DNA of 64,000 bases from Acanthococcus lagerstroemiae (taxonomy: Eukaryota > Arthropoda > Insecta > Hemiptera > Eriococcidae), in the NCBI GenBank assembly GCA_031841125.1, contig CM063108.1, positions 47,080,122-47,144,121 on the forward strand, in the 5' to 3' direction. The notes beneath the pieces are model-generated. The model saw nothing but the letters and a program-made list of their open reading frames with translations, searched no databases and was not told the origin of the DNA. Numbering within the stretch: position 1 is the stretch's first letter; each line of letters begins with the position of its first letter. Positions 1-12,225 of this stretch are shown here, in pieces. A program made the translations under genes and the position numbers.

Positions 1-86
1 AATATAAAAAATAATAAATTTTTTAATATTCATTTTCTTAAATCTAGTATTTTATCATCTTCCTTTTCAAATGTGAACTCCAAAAC

Positions 87-231
87 TTAGAGAAGGAAGA
101 AATTGAGCAGGTATCACTGAAAAGTCAAAATTAGTTTTTTGTTTTACAGTTCAGTGTGAGCTCATGAAGAAATCGTAGGAAGGCCATGAAAGAATCACGT
201 ATATCCCAAATTTGTATTGGTAGACACCCTG
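87..231. mobile_element. CAGGGTGTCTA-family right end
   Basis: It ends TTGGTAGACACCCTG at 231 after CATGAAAGAATCACG words. The part at 90-146 (AAGAAATTGAGCAGGTATCA...) recurs at 9,980-10,036 with about 80% identity by eye. The left end is not identified. Confidence 0.5.
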
Positions 232-1389
232 TATGATCACTACTCTACTCATTAAAACAGAGCTACATAGAACCGTGCACCTACCTGTTCGAGAATCCAG
301 GATATTCGATTTATAAAGTGTATTTTGCTCCTTTATCATGCCTACCTCCAGTCCCTTATAGGGTATGTATATGCAACCTATATTACACGGTTTGACTTGC
401 ATGCAGCAATAACACCTTAAAATATTCAACACGTTTCGCAAAACACCCTTTATAATGGAGATTTTGCGCATTCGAAACCGTCCCAATTGAAATGTTTTCC
501 GTTTGAACTTTGAACTTACTGTTCTCGGTACACTGGAACTGTGTATTCAACGCACAGCGATTTTACATCGCTCTTGTTTACCTTCATCCTGATTATCGAC
601 GGACATTGGTTTTCGTCAGTCTCATGCCGAAGATCGAAATCTGGTAGTCGCCCTCTTTGTATTCGCGAGAACAACAATTACTTTTTCTGAGATGATCGCG
701 TTTTATTATTTTCATTTCCACGTACCAGTACCTTCTTCTACCTGCCAGTTCAAAACAAATTTTTGCTTCCTTCGAAACGTACGAAAGCGCTGGTTGGTAT
801 TGTTTTCTCTTCCTTCTTTCTACGACGTGTTATTAGCGGAATAACGCGCGCTATGCTATACCAGTCGCCGAAACGGAGACCCAACAGCGTCGCAGTATAT
901 AGGCGTGGCGCGGTGTTTTGATGTGTGATATGCTCAACTCGGTTGTGTGTTGTGTGCGTAACTGTACGGTACACGCAACACTGGTACATCAGATTTACGG
1001 CGGTCGGATATGCAATGTTAGATACACTCGGTTCTATGTGTACATACGTACGCAACGGAACCGTGGCGATGTGTGATATTGCGCGGCTCCGGTCGCGGCT
1101 TCTCGCGCTATTTTGCACAAAGACGAAACGGGGAACTACGCAGATTCAGCTGCCAACGGTTTACTATGTTTTCTCTGGTTCTGTTTTTTCTTCTTTCCAC
1201 TTTGGTTTCTTTCTTTCTTTTGTCGTATAGTACGTGTCATTTGGCGCAATTGCCGAAGAACTGAAAAATCAGCGAGTGGTTTGAATTGCGCCCATGATGC
1301 GATCGCGGCAGAATGGGAGGGAAGAACGGGCGAATGGCGACTGTTCGATTTAAAATTTGAAAAGAAATCCAAGAAATTTGTTGCTTTCT
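232..1389. other. Unassigned, with a CpG-rich patch at about 760-1,330
   Basis: The patch has GCGCG and GTGTGCG words and overlapping open frames on both strands without domains. It resembles the larger islands in composition. No gene is recognised. Confidence 0.4.
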
Positions 1390-2242
1390 CAGGGTGTCTA
1401 ACAGTCATCTAAGTCATTTAAAGTCGTTTATTTTCAATAACCCCGCAATGCCACACATATTTCGTTACGTAAATGGCCACTCTTAGTGAAATTCACTAAA
1501 ATGGTATTTTTAAGCATGGAGTGGAAGGTATACTGACAAATTCTCTTCAAATCGTCACGAAGTCATGCTTAGTATCTCCTTACTCTCTTTAGAATATATG
1601 TTCGTTGTTATTTTTTTAACAATTGTTAGAGATGTGCAACCGGCCGATACCAAATTTGAAAAAGCTAAATTACGATTTTTTTAAAATTTTAATTACTATT
1701 AAAAAAAATTGGGAATCCCTGAATTCCAGTATTTAGCTAATTTTGATAGCAAGAATAATATTGTGCGAGACCAATAGTAAAAATAAACCTCTTTACAACA
1801 TGAAATGTCGTGCGAAATTGAATGATCAATTTTGACTATTATGCCCAAAATGCCCAGAAACCCAATATTTCAGAAGCACGTAAATTTTTTTTTTTTGAGG
1901 ACCACTGAATTGGGTATGTCTGCCCAACGTTTGGAGTTCGAAAGCGTATCATTAGCGAAAGTTTTGCGCCCCAACGTTCAAGGAGATACCGCTGCACATA
2001 CAGTGCCCGTAAGGTTGCCTATCACGATTTTAGTGAATTTCACTAAGAGTGGCATTTAAGAAATAATGGTCATTTAAAAATCAGCTAATTATACCTTGAC
2101 AGAGAGAGTAAAGAATTTATTGGAAAATTCTGTTATAAAGACCAGGGTTGCAATTTTTACGCGAGTGTATATTTGTATCTACGGCGTATATTCCAGAAGT
2201 TTCAAAAGCTTCACGAATCACTGAATTCTGAGTCAAATGTCA
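1390..2242. mobile_element. CAGGGTGTCTA-family element, left half, tandem with the next copy
   Basis: It starts CAGGGTGTCTAACAGTCATC and follows the sequence of the 2,243 copy until GAATTCTGAGTCAAATG, where the next CAGGGTGTCTA begins. The right half is missing. It carries the nested MITE at 1,476-2,053. Confidence 0.65.
1476..2053. mobile_element. MITE with perfect 27-bp inverted repeats, nested in the 1.39-kb element
   Basis: The 27-bp arm at 1,476-1,502 (starting GCCACTCTTAGTGAAATTC) is exactly reverse-complemented at 2,027-2,053. Compared with the sister copy at 2,243, it interrupts host sequence between TTTATTTTCAAT and TGGTCATTTAAAAATC. It has no transposase. The exact outer boundary is uncertain, because CCCCGCAATGCC on its left is also absent from the sister copy. 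Confidence 0.75.
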
Positions 2243-3048
2243 CAGGGTGTCTAACGGTCATTTAAGTCATTTAAATTCATGTATTTTGAAAGTTGAGAGA
2301 AGGTCATTTAAAAGTCATTTAATAAAAATTATTTATTTTCAATCATGGTCATTTAAAAATTTAAAAATCAGCAAATTACACCTTGAATGAGAGAAAAAAG
2401 AATTCAGAGTTGGAAGATTCTATTGTAATGACCAGGGCTACAATTGTTATGTGAGTGCTTATTTCTATCTATGGCGTATATTCCAGAAGTTTCAGAAGAT
2501 CTTCACGAATCACAAAATTCTGAAGCAAATGAGCAGTACTTCACTTTGTATACGTCACATATTTTGGCATTTATGGCATATTTTGCACCAATTCTGCTTA
2601 TTTCTCAGTATTTTTTCCCGGAAGGTGATTTTTCTAGTTTTTAACTCAAAAATACTGAAAATACTTCCAGACTCGGGGGAAAAAAAAAAATAGAAAAGAC
2701 TTGATTAATGAATCAGCAGAAAAGCATTTAGAAAAAAATTTTTTTGCATCTGAGATATCCTTGTTTCTTGCCCGCATCACATTCATCAATCATTTATTTA
2801 CTTACTTACTTATTTATTTAATGTTACTGTTCCCTTCTACGGCCAAAACTGACCAGATTAGGAGGGGACAAAGTTCAGTGTATTGCAATTTTCTCACTAT
2901 TAATTTAAGAATGGGGGATGGAACTGGGAAAATGATGGGAAGTATTTTCAGCTTTAGTTTATTATTCTAGTGCGTTCATAGCGAATTGGGGAGGGGGAGC
3001 TCATTTAAAGGTCATTTATTTTCAAAGTTCGATTTTGGTAGACACCCT
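2243..3048. mobile_element. CAGGGTGTCTA-family element, complete copy
   Basis: Left end CAGGGTGTCTAACGG, right end GGTAGACACCCT. TCATTTAAAGTCATTTA words lie at both ends. The interior (ATGGCGTATATTCCAGAAGT, TACTTCACTTTGTATAC) is shared with the copy at 44,807. A 66-codon open frame at 2,444 is not conserved in the sister copy and is not called as a gene. Confidence 0.7.
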
Positions 3049-6000
3049 CTTTCTAGAAATAACAATCTCAATGTGGTTGGTAACTTCAAATATTTTCTTT
3101 TTCTTATGTGCTGATAAAGATATCAGATTAAGTGTGAAATTGAGGGCATGTATGACAATTTTTCCCCCAAAGGAGTATAATTACTTTTGAATATGTGTTG
3201 TATTTCAATTTTTAGAAGACAAGGTCAAATTGTCTTCTGTCCAGAAATTCTCTGTTTGCTTTGGTTTTCTCGTGCTTTTTCTGTTTCAATCATATTTTTG
3301 TTTTTTACTTCAATCCAAACGATTTTTCTGATTATTTGTTGAAAATTTGTCTTACGAAAGTCTCCTGATATATTTGGTATCTTTCGAAAGACTTAATATG
3401 AAATGTAGAATGCTAAAGAAGGCAGGGAACAGGGGGAAAAAAGCTCCATCATTTGTTAATACATATGCCGTATTATAGAAAAAGAGCAGTATATTACACT
3501 GTTGAAAAAATTAATTCTGAGTACCTGTACATATAATTGCTTAAGAGGCGCCAGAGGCAATCCCATCTTCGCTCGCATGGGAGAAAAAACTAACGAGTAA
3601 TTTTTTAGCGTGGAGCAAGCGAATAGCAACTTTCCTTTATTTTCAGTTTCAGTGGACACTGTGTATTTCAGAAGTTCCCCCGCCTCTTCAATTGAGTTGT
3701 AGATCATTTCGATCCGGCCCACAGGAGGAAAGAGAAAATATGTGAGAAAATAATAAGCTACTTACGAACGGGTTTTGGGAGAGAAACTAGCCTGTGATTT
3801 ACAATGAGTTTTCAAGCTATCTGTTGGGGGGGGCACCAAAAGAGGTTATTGAGATTATATTCAGTTCATAGGTTTTCGATCTCGCTGAATCCAGTTTTGA
3901 AAGCAATGTTCGATTTTTCTCCATTGAGTTTTTTCCGAATGGGGTTCTAGTTCTGCGAAAAGAGGTTATGGCTCAATAATGGTCGTTATAATGAGATTGT
4001 ATTTAATTCAGAGAGGAACCGGCTTCATAATGGTTATTATTCCGAGATTGTATCAGAGGTGTTCGAGGTTTTTGGATTCCTGATTGTATTTTCTTTGTCT
4101 GTATTTAAAATTATTGAATTCAGTTCTACGAGTAAATTTTGAATATGATCTACTGATATGCTACCAAAAGAGACGGAAACTAAGTAATTGTCCGTTTTAT
4201 TACTTCGTGGGTTCATGTAAAGCAAATAACTTGTCTCCAAATAAACTATTGTATTTTATCTTTCAAGGGATGAGCACTTCGGCATGTAGATTAGCCTCTT
4301 CTAAAAAGGAATATTTTCTGACAGGGTCATCTTTATCTTTAGCCAAATTCGAATTTTACGCGGCCTCTTTAAAGGGAAAAAAAAAAGTTTTTCTGTTTGC
4401 CCCTTGAACTATTCCTGGCTTCCGAAAACCAATCGTCGATGTACAGGATTTTTGGATGTATTTAAGCTTGTACAAAATTGTTTCTTATACCGACAGTCGT
4501 CGATGTCGTTCTACTCGTTGAAATTACAGTTCGGTGGAATGTGAAACATTAATCAGTCGGTTATCAGCCAACGTATGCACGCCAAATATTGCCTTCACAA
4601 AATAATTATTGAACGTCTCGTTTACTGATAATGGTGTTAATAGCTGTAGCGCTTTTCGGGCTTAGGTAATTATAATTAGAAAGAAAAGGACAGAAGTAGA
4701 ATAAGCGGGAAGAGTCCCGACTCCGGACGTCCCGAGTACTTTCAATACCAGTTCCGCATGTGCGGCTTAGATAAAGCTGAGCCATAGCTAAGGGAAAAAG
4801 TCAGCGCTAATTTTTTGACGTGCGGGTTCTCGGATAGTTGGGGCATTTGTATTCTGTTTGTTAACCACCATATTCGGTCACGAGTTCGTCTTCGTGAAAC
4901 ATCCACAGTACTTGTGTATACTCGACCATTTTCAGTGAGGGGAAAGAATCGCAGTTGTTCGTGTTCGGTGTAGATGAGCCGATTGAGAACAATGATGTCT
5001 GTACGTGGTCTGGATGTAGCTGGATGTTGTGTTTCGGTGATCGAGGCAGCCAGAATCATTCGAGTACTGGGAGTAATTGCCCCACCGCTTCGGTTTTCGG
5101 ATCGTCAGATTTGTCAGCTTCTTAAGTACCGTTCTTGGGAAGAGGGATTGATTTTTGGAGAACATTTCCTCACCGGTTAACGAATGGAAATGCGACGTTT
5201 GTCGTCTTCCTCGACGGATAAATAGGAGTTGGGACGGGGTGCCTGTCCGGAGAATTCGAGGATTAATAAGGGTATTCGGCTACTTCGGGATCAAGCTCGA
5301 CAAGAGTCAGCCAGCGAATTCGTAAGGTGGACAGATGAAGGAATAGATTCAGGGACTACGAAAGTGAGAGAATCCGGAGGGCAACTTGTTCTTTTGAGAT
5401 TCTTCGGAGAGGAGGCTCTGCTTTTGTTAATGCAAAAGGAGAGCTAGTAGGTTCTACTTTGAAACAGTTGGAAGGATTTTTGTTGGCTAAAAAGACAGTT
5501 GACAGTTCTTCTTAGACCTTCATTTTTAGAGAAAAAACAAGATCATGGGTCAGGCGTGTTCAGTTTTCTCTTCCCCCCCCCCCCGTAAGAGGAAGAGGTC
5601 CAGCCGTCTGTGCAGACAGCCCTGTAAGAAAGTGAAAGCTGCCTCGGTACGCCCTGTTCCTGGTCATGCGTATTTTTTTCCAGCCCTACCCCACCTTATT
5701 GTCTGGTCTTGGACATTTCCTGCAGTCTTTATACCTCCAATCGATCTGTTAGTATTTTTGAGTATTCTGAGATAAGGGGATGCGTTATTTCTTTTTAACA
5801 AGCAGCTTACGTCACATTTGTCAAGTCATGCATCCCAAAACCTGAGTACTGGTATACGAAATCGATAGTCCTGTAGCAAACCTTTTCGCTAAATAAACCA
5901 TCGAATTAGAAGATGCTTTTGAAGCTGTACCAAATAGTTATCCGGGCTAGGTGAGTCCATTATGGTTGTGAATTAACGCCATCCGTAGATGGAACAGAAC

Positions 6001-6987
6001 TGTCAGCTATCCCTTCCTTGTACCTGTGTTGCGTTGGCTTCTTGAGAGTTACTTTCTAATAATACTTACTGCAGTTTCGGTTGATTAGAAAAATAGTTCT
6101 TGCTAATACAATAAGCTACACGCCGAATGTGTAACACGCAGTTATCATTTCCTGTCGATATACATACGTAGTTGATACGTAACGATCTTTGAATTGTGCT
6201 CTTATCGTCTTATCGTACTATTAAAACCCCGAAGTGTTGATAATTTTCCAATTTCACTCGCGAGAACTTCGTTAAACGCCGGATAATTGTGATTTATCTT
6301 TAGTTATGATGCTCCGAATGCTCAGCACTCATCTTCAGTACAGGGCAGGTATAAGGGAAGAGCCTGGAAGGTCAGCGTTGAGCCCCACCGCCATCCCTTG
6401 AATATTACTAAAGAGATAGAAAACCTGGGAAAATTGGGAGGTTTTCCTGTGTTGCTTGTTGTTTAGATATTATGACGTTTCAGGCAAGTTTTTTTGTGTC
6501 TTCACCCTCTCCTGCTGAAAGAAATTGTGTGTATCCAGTTTAAAAGAGCCCACGTTATCGATATTAAACTAGACCAGATCGATAAATTACTCATAATTTA
6601 CTGTCTAATAAGCGTGTGTAGAACCTTCTAGGTTGGAAACTCGATTTTCCAAAAATTTTTGAAATTTGTATGTGAAGAAGGTGGTTTGAGTGAAGTGCGT
6701 TAAAAGTTCTGGAACAACAGAACAGCTGAAAACACGTTTAAAAATCAAAACGAATGAAGCCAAATGGAAATTGTATTTCATACTGTGTTCTACACCCCAT
6801 TGTGAACCGCCTGCGGATGACACGGTAGGCAACTTGGCGCACTGACATTATTGGCATTTACTATGTCGATGGTGACATGCAGAAAATGCTTAAGTGACGT
6901 TTTGGTCGAAAATGAGTTAGTTACAGAAACAAGGAGGTAAGCAGACAGACTATCAGCCTGCATCAGGGATGCGGAAGCCGAACAATA
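3049..6987. other. Unassigned non-coding stretch
   Basis: AT-rich to 4.6 kb, then mixed composition at 4.6-5.8 kb with several short same-strand open frames (4,974-5,180; 5,229-5,447; 5,545-5,775) that have no recognisable domain. A C12 run interrupts the last one (5,573-5,584). Nothing is recognised at 5.8-6.99 kb. Confidence 0.5.
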
Positions 6988-7115
6988 CAGCGTTCGACTT
7001 CCAGCCTCCAATTCTCATCTAGCTTCTCGCTTCTAGCTTCCAGCCTCAGTATATAAACTTCTAACTTACAATTTTTTTTCGGTTTCCGTCTTCTAGCTTC
7101 CAGTCTCCAACTTCT
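6988..7115. repeat. Degenerate TTCTAGCTTCCAGCCTC repeats
   Basis: Several variants of CTTCTAGCTTCCAGYCTC occur in 128 bp. They create an artefactual LEAR-rich reading on the opposite strand. It lies 290 bp upstream of the 7.4-kb CpG island. Confidence 0.7.
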
Positions 7116-7399
7116 TTCACTTATTCTCACCATTTCACTTTCACTAACCTTTTTTGTGGTTATTCCGAAAGTGCTCCAAAATGGAAATAGTTTCGCGAGT
7201 ATTTCCCGAAGCTCTTCCCGAAACGAAATTGATTTTGGAATTAATTTTGGAATCCGTCGCGAAAGTCTACAGAGCAACGAATACCCAGCAACATTGGAGC
7301 AGTGACTTGTGAAATCATTTTCGCCAGCTTTCCGCGATTGTTGCCTTAATCCTCGAAATACTGCGATCTTCAACAAAATCCTTATGTTTTGCGAGGCGC

Positions 7400-8290
7400 T
7401 TGGATAATCCTCGAGGTTGGCAGCCCAATACTAACCCGCTTTTAACACTTGTGCGGCCCCATGTAAAAGCACGGTCGACCGAGTCTAGTTCGGCAAAATT
7501 TCGGATTTCGTGGACAGAAACCCTCGTCCATTCTTTCCCCGCAGACGAACGAAAGGGAAGAGAAAAACTCGAACGCGTGAACGAGAAAAGCACGAGCGTC
7601 TATGGCGAAAAACGTAAAGAGGTACAGCGGTGGTGTTGCGAAAAGACGAGCCGACGACCGTGTCGATGTCGAGGAAATTCGCCGTAGAAAATTCGGGACG
7701 AAATGGGTGCGAGTAAGAGAAAGTGAGAGAGTGAGTGAGAGAGAGCGGTGTGGCTCGAACGAATCACCGCGCGCGGCTAAGGGAATGGCGCGAAAGAGGC
7801 GCCCGACACCGGGCGTACTCGACGTTCGACGGAAACCCCTATAAGGAGGGCAGAAGTTAGAGTGAGTGTGTGAGAGGGAGTGAGGGTGATCGAGTGAGAA
7901 ACCGAAAGAATGGAAAAGGAGAGTTGAAATGAGGAAAGTATAGAAGAAACGCCACGGCAGTACAACGACGTTCTGGCCTTCTCGGTCCTCCTCCCTGTCA
8001 GTCTGTCGGGTCTGTCTTGACTCTGTGCTGTCTCTCCTACTGTTTCCCTCTCATACTCGTTTTCGTCGTCTCCGTTTCCATCGTGACAAAAACCTGTTTT
8101 CGCATTCGCGTCTGTTGTGTCCGCAGTCCGGGTAAAAAACCCTTATTCGAGCGCACCGTGTGCAACGTGCATTGTAATGTTCGTACTTCGTGGGTCGCGC
8201 AACAAGATGAGGTCCGCTGCGGGCGAGATGCGTGAAAATAGGAACTCAGCTGCGGTATCGCACGCGCGTGCAGGATTCGAATGAATGGAT
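7400..8290. promoter_or_regulatory. CpG-rich island
   Basis: CpG-dense sequence with GAGAGAGTGAGTGAGAGAG-type tracts at 7,718-7,750 and 7,860-7,885 and pyrimidine-rich stretches near 8,025-8,060. It resembles the islands at 18.5 and 42.5 kb. Several overlapping open frames on both strands lack domains. It may be a promoter or 5' UTR; neither strand nor transcription start can be decided. Confidence 0.35.
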
Positions 8291-8752
8291 CCACGAATCA
8301 CAAATCATAATCTTTCTCAGGATTCGAATCACTTTTTCCTTAGTTTAGTGATCTGTCAAATAGTACATATTTGCCAGGTTATCTTCTGTGAATGCATTGG
8401 GTCGCAGTCACAATCTTATTTTATTTATTTTTTTCCTAATATTTCAAATTTACACAACAAGATTACAAAGAATGAGAAAAATCGAAAATTTTTCACTTCA
8501 CTATGTACTCGTATCGGGTGGTATAACTATTAATCATCAGAGTCAAAACGCGTACACTTGATATGGGGCTGATACAATCTTCTTTTGAACTTCGATTTGA
8601 ATATTCTCGAATAACTTTGATTGCATTTAATTAAATTAATTTTTTGTATAGATACTCAGAAAGCATAATATTATGAACAAACATTTTTCAAGCTAAAAAG
8701 ACTTCATTTACTAATTTGGTAGATCGCAGTTTCAAAACTGAACAGTACTGAA

Positions 8753-8770
8753 CCAGCAGCTAGCTGCTGG
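8753..8770. repeat. Perfect 18-bp palindrome
   Basis: CCAGCAGCTAGCTGCTGG is its own reverse complement. It contains two overlapping CAGCTG-like (E-box) halves. No other function can be assigned. Confidence 0.9.
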
Positions 8771-8944
8771 AAGAGGGTCGGCTCTGGACTGGAAAATTAA
8801 GAGACTAGTTTATTTGTTCAGGAAAAAGGACCTATCAGTAGTCAGGTTTAAGGTCTCATTATATGACTGTGTTCAAGTTCGAAACGCTTATTACTGTAGG
8901 TGGACAAACTGGAGAAGACTAAAAAACTAGCTTATCTTATTATT

Positions 8945-9080
8945 TATTAAAGCCGTTTTCACTAGGCTTCTTTACAAGCTACAAGCTTTTAAATTACAGT
9001 GCGTAAATGCTACACGCTAAAAGTTGGAATAATTCCAACTTTTAGCTTGTAGCATTTTTTAACGGAAAACACAGAACAGT
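8945..9080. mobile_element. Fold-back MITE with 26-bp arm palindrome
   Basis: Outer segments GCCGTTTTCACTAG and TAACGGAAAAC are roughly inverted. Inside, 9,005-9,057 is a palindrome with 26-bp arms, a single-base centre and one mismatch (core GCTAAAAGTTGGAAT). The absence of a loop argues against a microRNA precursor. Confidence 0.6.
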
Positions 9081-9622
9081 CAATCAACATTCTGGCAAAC
9101 AAGCAGCTTCGCAGAAAAACCTGTCGATAGTCATGTTTAAGATTCCCCCCCCCCCCCTAAATAAGAGCTGATAGATGAAAGGGCTAATTACTGAATAGGA
9201 TAAAACTTACTACAGGCAGGTAAGTTCAGGGCTTCAAACTGCGAAGCTACAGACTGCAATCAGGAACAAACACATTCTCTGAAGGAAATGTCGACAAAAT
9301 ATTAGTGATATAATGAATAATGACTCGAATTTGAATGAAACGAATTCGTGGAGTTGGAAAACGTTCTTCTACATTACTCAATTCAACCAATTCAGGTGGG
9401 ATCTTAGGATGTGAAAATCATAACTCTTCATGCGCTAAAGACAACCCAGGAATTTTATATCAGTTCGCAAGAGGAAGTTTATTTCGATTCAAATAAGGTT
9501 TACAATTCGAAAAGCACAACCAAAATTATTTAAACTTTTAACGAGCGTACCGTTTTGAGAATATCCGAAAAGTACATCTGTTTGTTCTCATAATTTCGTA
9601 ACTCAGCATTGACGTTAGACTT

Positions 9623-9796
9623 ACCACCGTACAGGAATATAAACCTTTGACTGTATCTATTGGGATGTTAACCTCACCTAGGTAGCGCTAGTATCGTGGT
9701 ATGGTGACAACCACCGTACAGGAATATAAACCTTTGACTGTATCTATTGGGATGTTAACCTCGCCTAGGTAGCGCTAGTATCGTGGTATGGTGACA
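9623..9796 (+). repeat. 87-bp tandem duplication
   Basis: Two adjacent 87-bp units (9,623-9,709 and 9,710-9,796) differ at a single base (CCTCACC versus CCTCGCC). The near-identity indicates a recent duplication or concerted correction. Part of the unit (ATTGGGATGTTAACCT) recurs inverted at 9,887-9,910. Confidence 0.93.
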
Positions 9797-9950
9797 ATGG
9801 CGAGAACAACATGATTTCGTGGAATCATCCCACTTTCGTACCTTATTCCCTTGTTATTACCGGCAGGGATACCAACTTCGGAAACTCAGGTTAACATCCC
9901 AATATAGTCGATGTATGCATATAAACAGTAACGACGCCAGCGCTGCAGCG
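9623..9950. mobile_element. Possible fold-back MITE containing the tandem duplication
   Basis: The left part carries GAATATAAACC and TATTGGGATGTTAACCT; the right part carries the inverse AGGTTAACATCCCAATATAG and GCATATAAACAGTAAC (9,886-9,934). The arms are imperfect and the ends are not clear, so this is a tentative call. Confidence 0.4.
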
Positions 9951-9979
9951 TGATATCCTTGTGCAGAGTCCGAATATTA

Positions 9980-10050
9980 GTAAAGCAAGAAATTGAACCA
10001 GTATCGCTAAAATGTCAAAATTAGTCTGTTTTTATAGAGGGGGGGGGGGG
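9980..10050. repeat. Dispersed repeat fragment with G12 run
   Basis: AAGCAAGAAATTGAACCAGT and the following 40 bp match 90-146. The fragment ends at a G12 homopolymer (10,039-10,050). Confidence 0.5.
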
Positions 10051-10199
10051 AGGGCTTCTGCGAAAATGATAGTTGTGAGAAAAACATGTTTAAAGTTTTT
10101 GGTGCCTAGTGCAAAAATGTAGAGAGGTAGCTATGAATATCGTCTCATACCGTAGCCTAGGGGGATCGTAGAGAAGTGACATTGTTACGGGTACATAAT

Positions 10200-11180
10200 C
10201 AGGCTATGACGAATTCAGTGCGCTATTTCCATCGGATGGGCTTTCGTGAAGGGAATCCCATTTTCCAGCAGGCCTTTCAATTTAGAAACCCTAACTTTTA
10301 TATGTGGTAACCGACGGCAAGACTCCTGTTGGGTGACAGGGCAGCACGGTTGGGTTGATGGAACCACGAACACCACGTGTAGCTCTCGACTAGCTCACAG
10401 AGATCTACAGGGAATTGGAAAGGCACTTAGGGACTAAGATGATCGACTGCGCGTACAGTTACGAGGTAACTCAAGCTTTGAAGAGTGCTCTATCGGATCC
10501 TACTCTGACTCGTAGGTAAGCAGGAAGGAACGACGATACGAGAACAACGACAAACACAGAACCAGAGACAAATGTATGACGGTGTTTATTCGGGAAGGCT
10601 TATGATTACGGAGACGACGACGAAACACAAATGTACAAACTTCTAGTGTAGACTAACGGACAGCACGATCCCAAGGTTTGACGCCACGTGGAATACGTGA
10701 ATGTCCCGCGTTGAATGGTGGTTGAAACGCGGCGTGCAGAACTCGCGGAAGTCAAGAAGTATCGCAGATGGTTCGCGACGAATCTACGTTAGCACTTAAA
10801 CAAAACGAATTAACGCCAATGGGGCACGTAACTTTCCTGTAACTCCAAAAACTTCACTTTCCACAACGTGGTTCAAAAAATACGCCGAGGAACGTCGGCG
10901 AGATCTTTCTCTGTATACGTCCGAAAAGCGAGTCCTCGTTGCGGCTATTTCCCGGATGGTCATCGATGATTTACCCCGTCCCTGGGACAGGTCATGGAAG
11001 TCACGGAAAAGTGGAAAAGTCGACGATGTCGAAAAAGAGCACACGGACAGGTATAAACAGGAAACAACATGTAGGAACGGGAATGAACGTATGAGGATAA
11101 ACGAGAGAAGAGGTAATCTATATCGTATCAATCGAGAGAATCGATACGATGCCTTGACCATTCGGAACTAGCGCAGCTAG
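10200..11180. other. CpG-moderate block, possible solo LTR or exon, unassigned
   Basis: About 1 kb is less AT-rich than its flanks. On the minus strand it contains CCGAATAAACACCGTCATAC near 10,590 (a polyadenylation-like signal) and a 121-codon open frame (10,796-11,161) without a domain. A solo LTR read on the minus strand starting TGTGGTAACC at 11,190 is conceivable, but no matching terminus or target duplication was found. Confidence 0.25.
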
Positions 11181-11199
11181 GTTACCACAATGAGTATAG

Positions 11200-11291
11200 T
11201 AAGTTCATGAAACAAGCCAATGGAAGGATCATGAAACAAGTCATGGAAGAATCATGAAAAAATCATGAATTTCACATTTGGTAGACACCCT
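11200..11291. mobile_element. CAGGGTGTCTA-family right end
   Basis: Repeated ATCATGAAA(ACA)AGTCATGGAAG words are followed by TTTGGTAGACACCCT at 11,291, the same layout as at 87-231. The left end is absent. Confidence 0.5.
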
Positions 11292-11380
11292 TGAGATATG
11301 TATCAGATCAAATATGAAATCAAATGAAACTTGTATGCCAAAATCAATTCTTTTTAGTTTGGCGTTATTCGTTGGTACAA

Positions 11381-11470
11381 TGTAAGTTTGATGAATCATG
11401 AAATGTATGATGTAAGCTTGATGAATCATGAAATAATGTATGTAGGCTTGATGAATCATGAAATAATGTA
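11381..11470 (+). repeat. 30-bp tandem repeat, three units
   Basis: Three consecutive 30-bp units start TGTAAGTTTGATGAATC, TGTAAGCTTGATGAATC and TGTAGGCTTGATGAATC. Units two and three differ at one base. Confidence 0.92.
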
Positions 11471-12134
11471 TGATGGTAGCGAAGTGAGTATGCGTGTACG
11501 TTACACTTCAGTTCTTAACTGGAGTTGTTTTGTGTTCTTTGGCTTCTTGGCGAAGAAAAATGTGGAAAATAGCTTTTGTGTAGTAGGGAAGGAGTTCACG
11601 ATTTATGAACAGTTCGCCGACGAATTTCATGATTTCTGCAGGACTTTTTGCAAATTCTACCGTACCGACATGGATATTGACGAGCATCAGGAAGTACCGA
11701 TACGCGCACATGCTAGGTAGTGGTGCTATTTTTACATACATTTGCTAATACTAAATTCAGCTTATTATAACAATGCATAGATTGCGGCACTTCGTGACGA
11801 AGTAAAGCTTGCAGACCTTTTAGATGGCCACTCATTACACTTACACGATCGTACGTCTGTCCAATGCATTTATATCAGTATTATTGCTTTTTAATACTTT
11901 CTTCATATAACGAAAAAGCTAGGATGCGTCTAATTGTTTTGCCAGTTTGAACCCGTGAAATCGTTCATATATTGTCCCTTTGTAATAAAATAGTACTTAC
12001 CGTACTGTTACTGCCGACTGTTTAGTTTTACTGATGTCTGGTTTCTTCCACCATAATGGGAAAATTGGTTTATAAACCTGCACTAAAGTCCGCTGCCAAA
12101 TCATCTGTGTGGGTGTTAGCGGGGGAAAATGAAA

Positions 12135-12180
12135 GGGTGATCATGTGTACTTTTAAATAGAAAAATCTCCATGATCACCC
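12135..12180. repeat. 11-bp hairpin arms
   Basis: GGGTGATCATG at 12,135-12,145 and its exact reverse complement at 12,170-12,180 enclose a 24-nt loop. It lies just beyond the truncated end of the hAT relic and may be an end of that element. Confidence 0.55.
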
Positions 12181-12225
12181 ATTCATATCACTGATAAGAC
12201 GCAATCGTGCCAACATTTGCAACTC

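Noticed and set aside
2444..2644. 66-codon frame inside the CAGGGTGTCTA element
   Set aside because: The sister copy at 45.0 kb does not keep this frame, so it is not a conserved element gene.
4974..5447. Two same-frame open stretches with protein-like text
   Set aside because: Separated by two stops, with no recognisable domain. A decayed viral or transposon gene is possible but cannot be supported.
5545..5775. Frame starting MGQACS, resembling an N-myristoylation signal
   Set aside because: The Pro run comes from a C12 homopolymer, the rest is hydrophobic and arbitrary, and there is no splice or regulatory context. The signal is too short to support a gene.
6963..7376. 137-codon minus-strand frame rich in RLEAR
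   Set aside because: Its repetitive half is translated from the degenerate CTTCCAGCCTC repeats, so it is not evidence of a gene.
9005..9057. Possible microRNA precursor
   Set aside because: The arms meet with a one-base centre, so there is no loop for Dicer-type processing; a MITE fold-back fits better.
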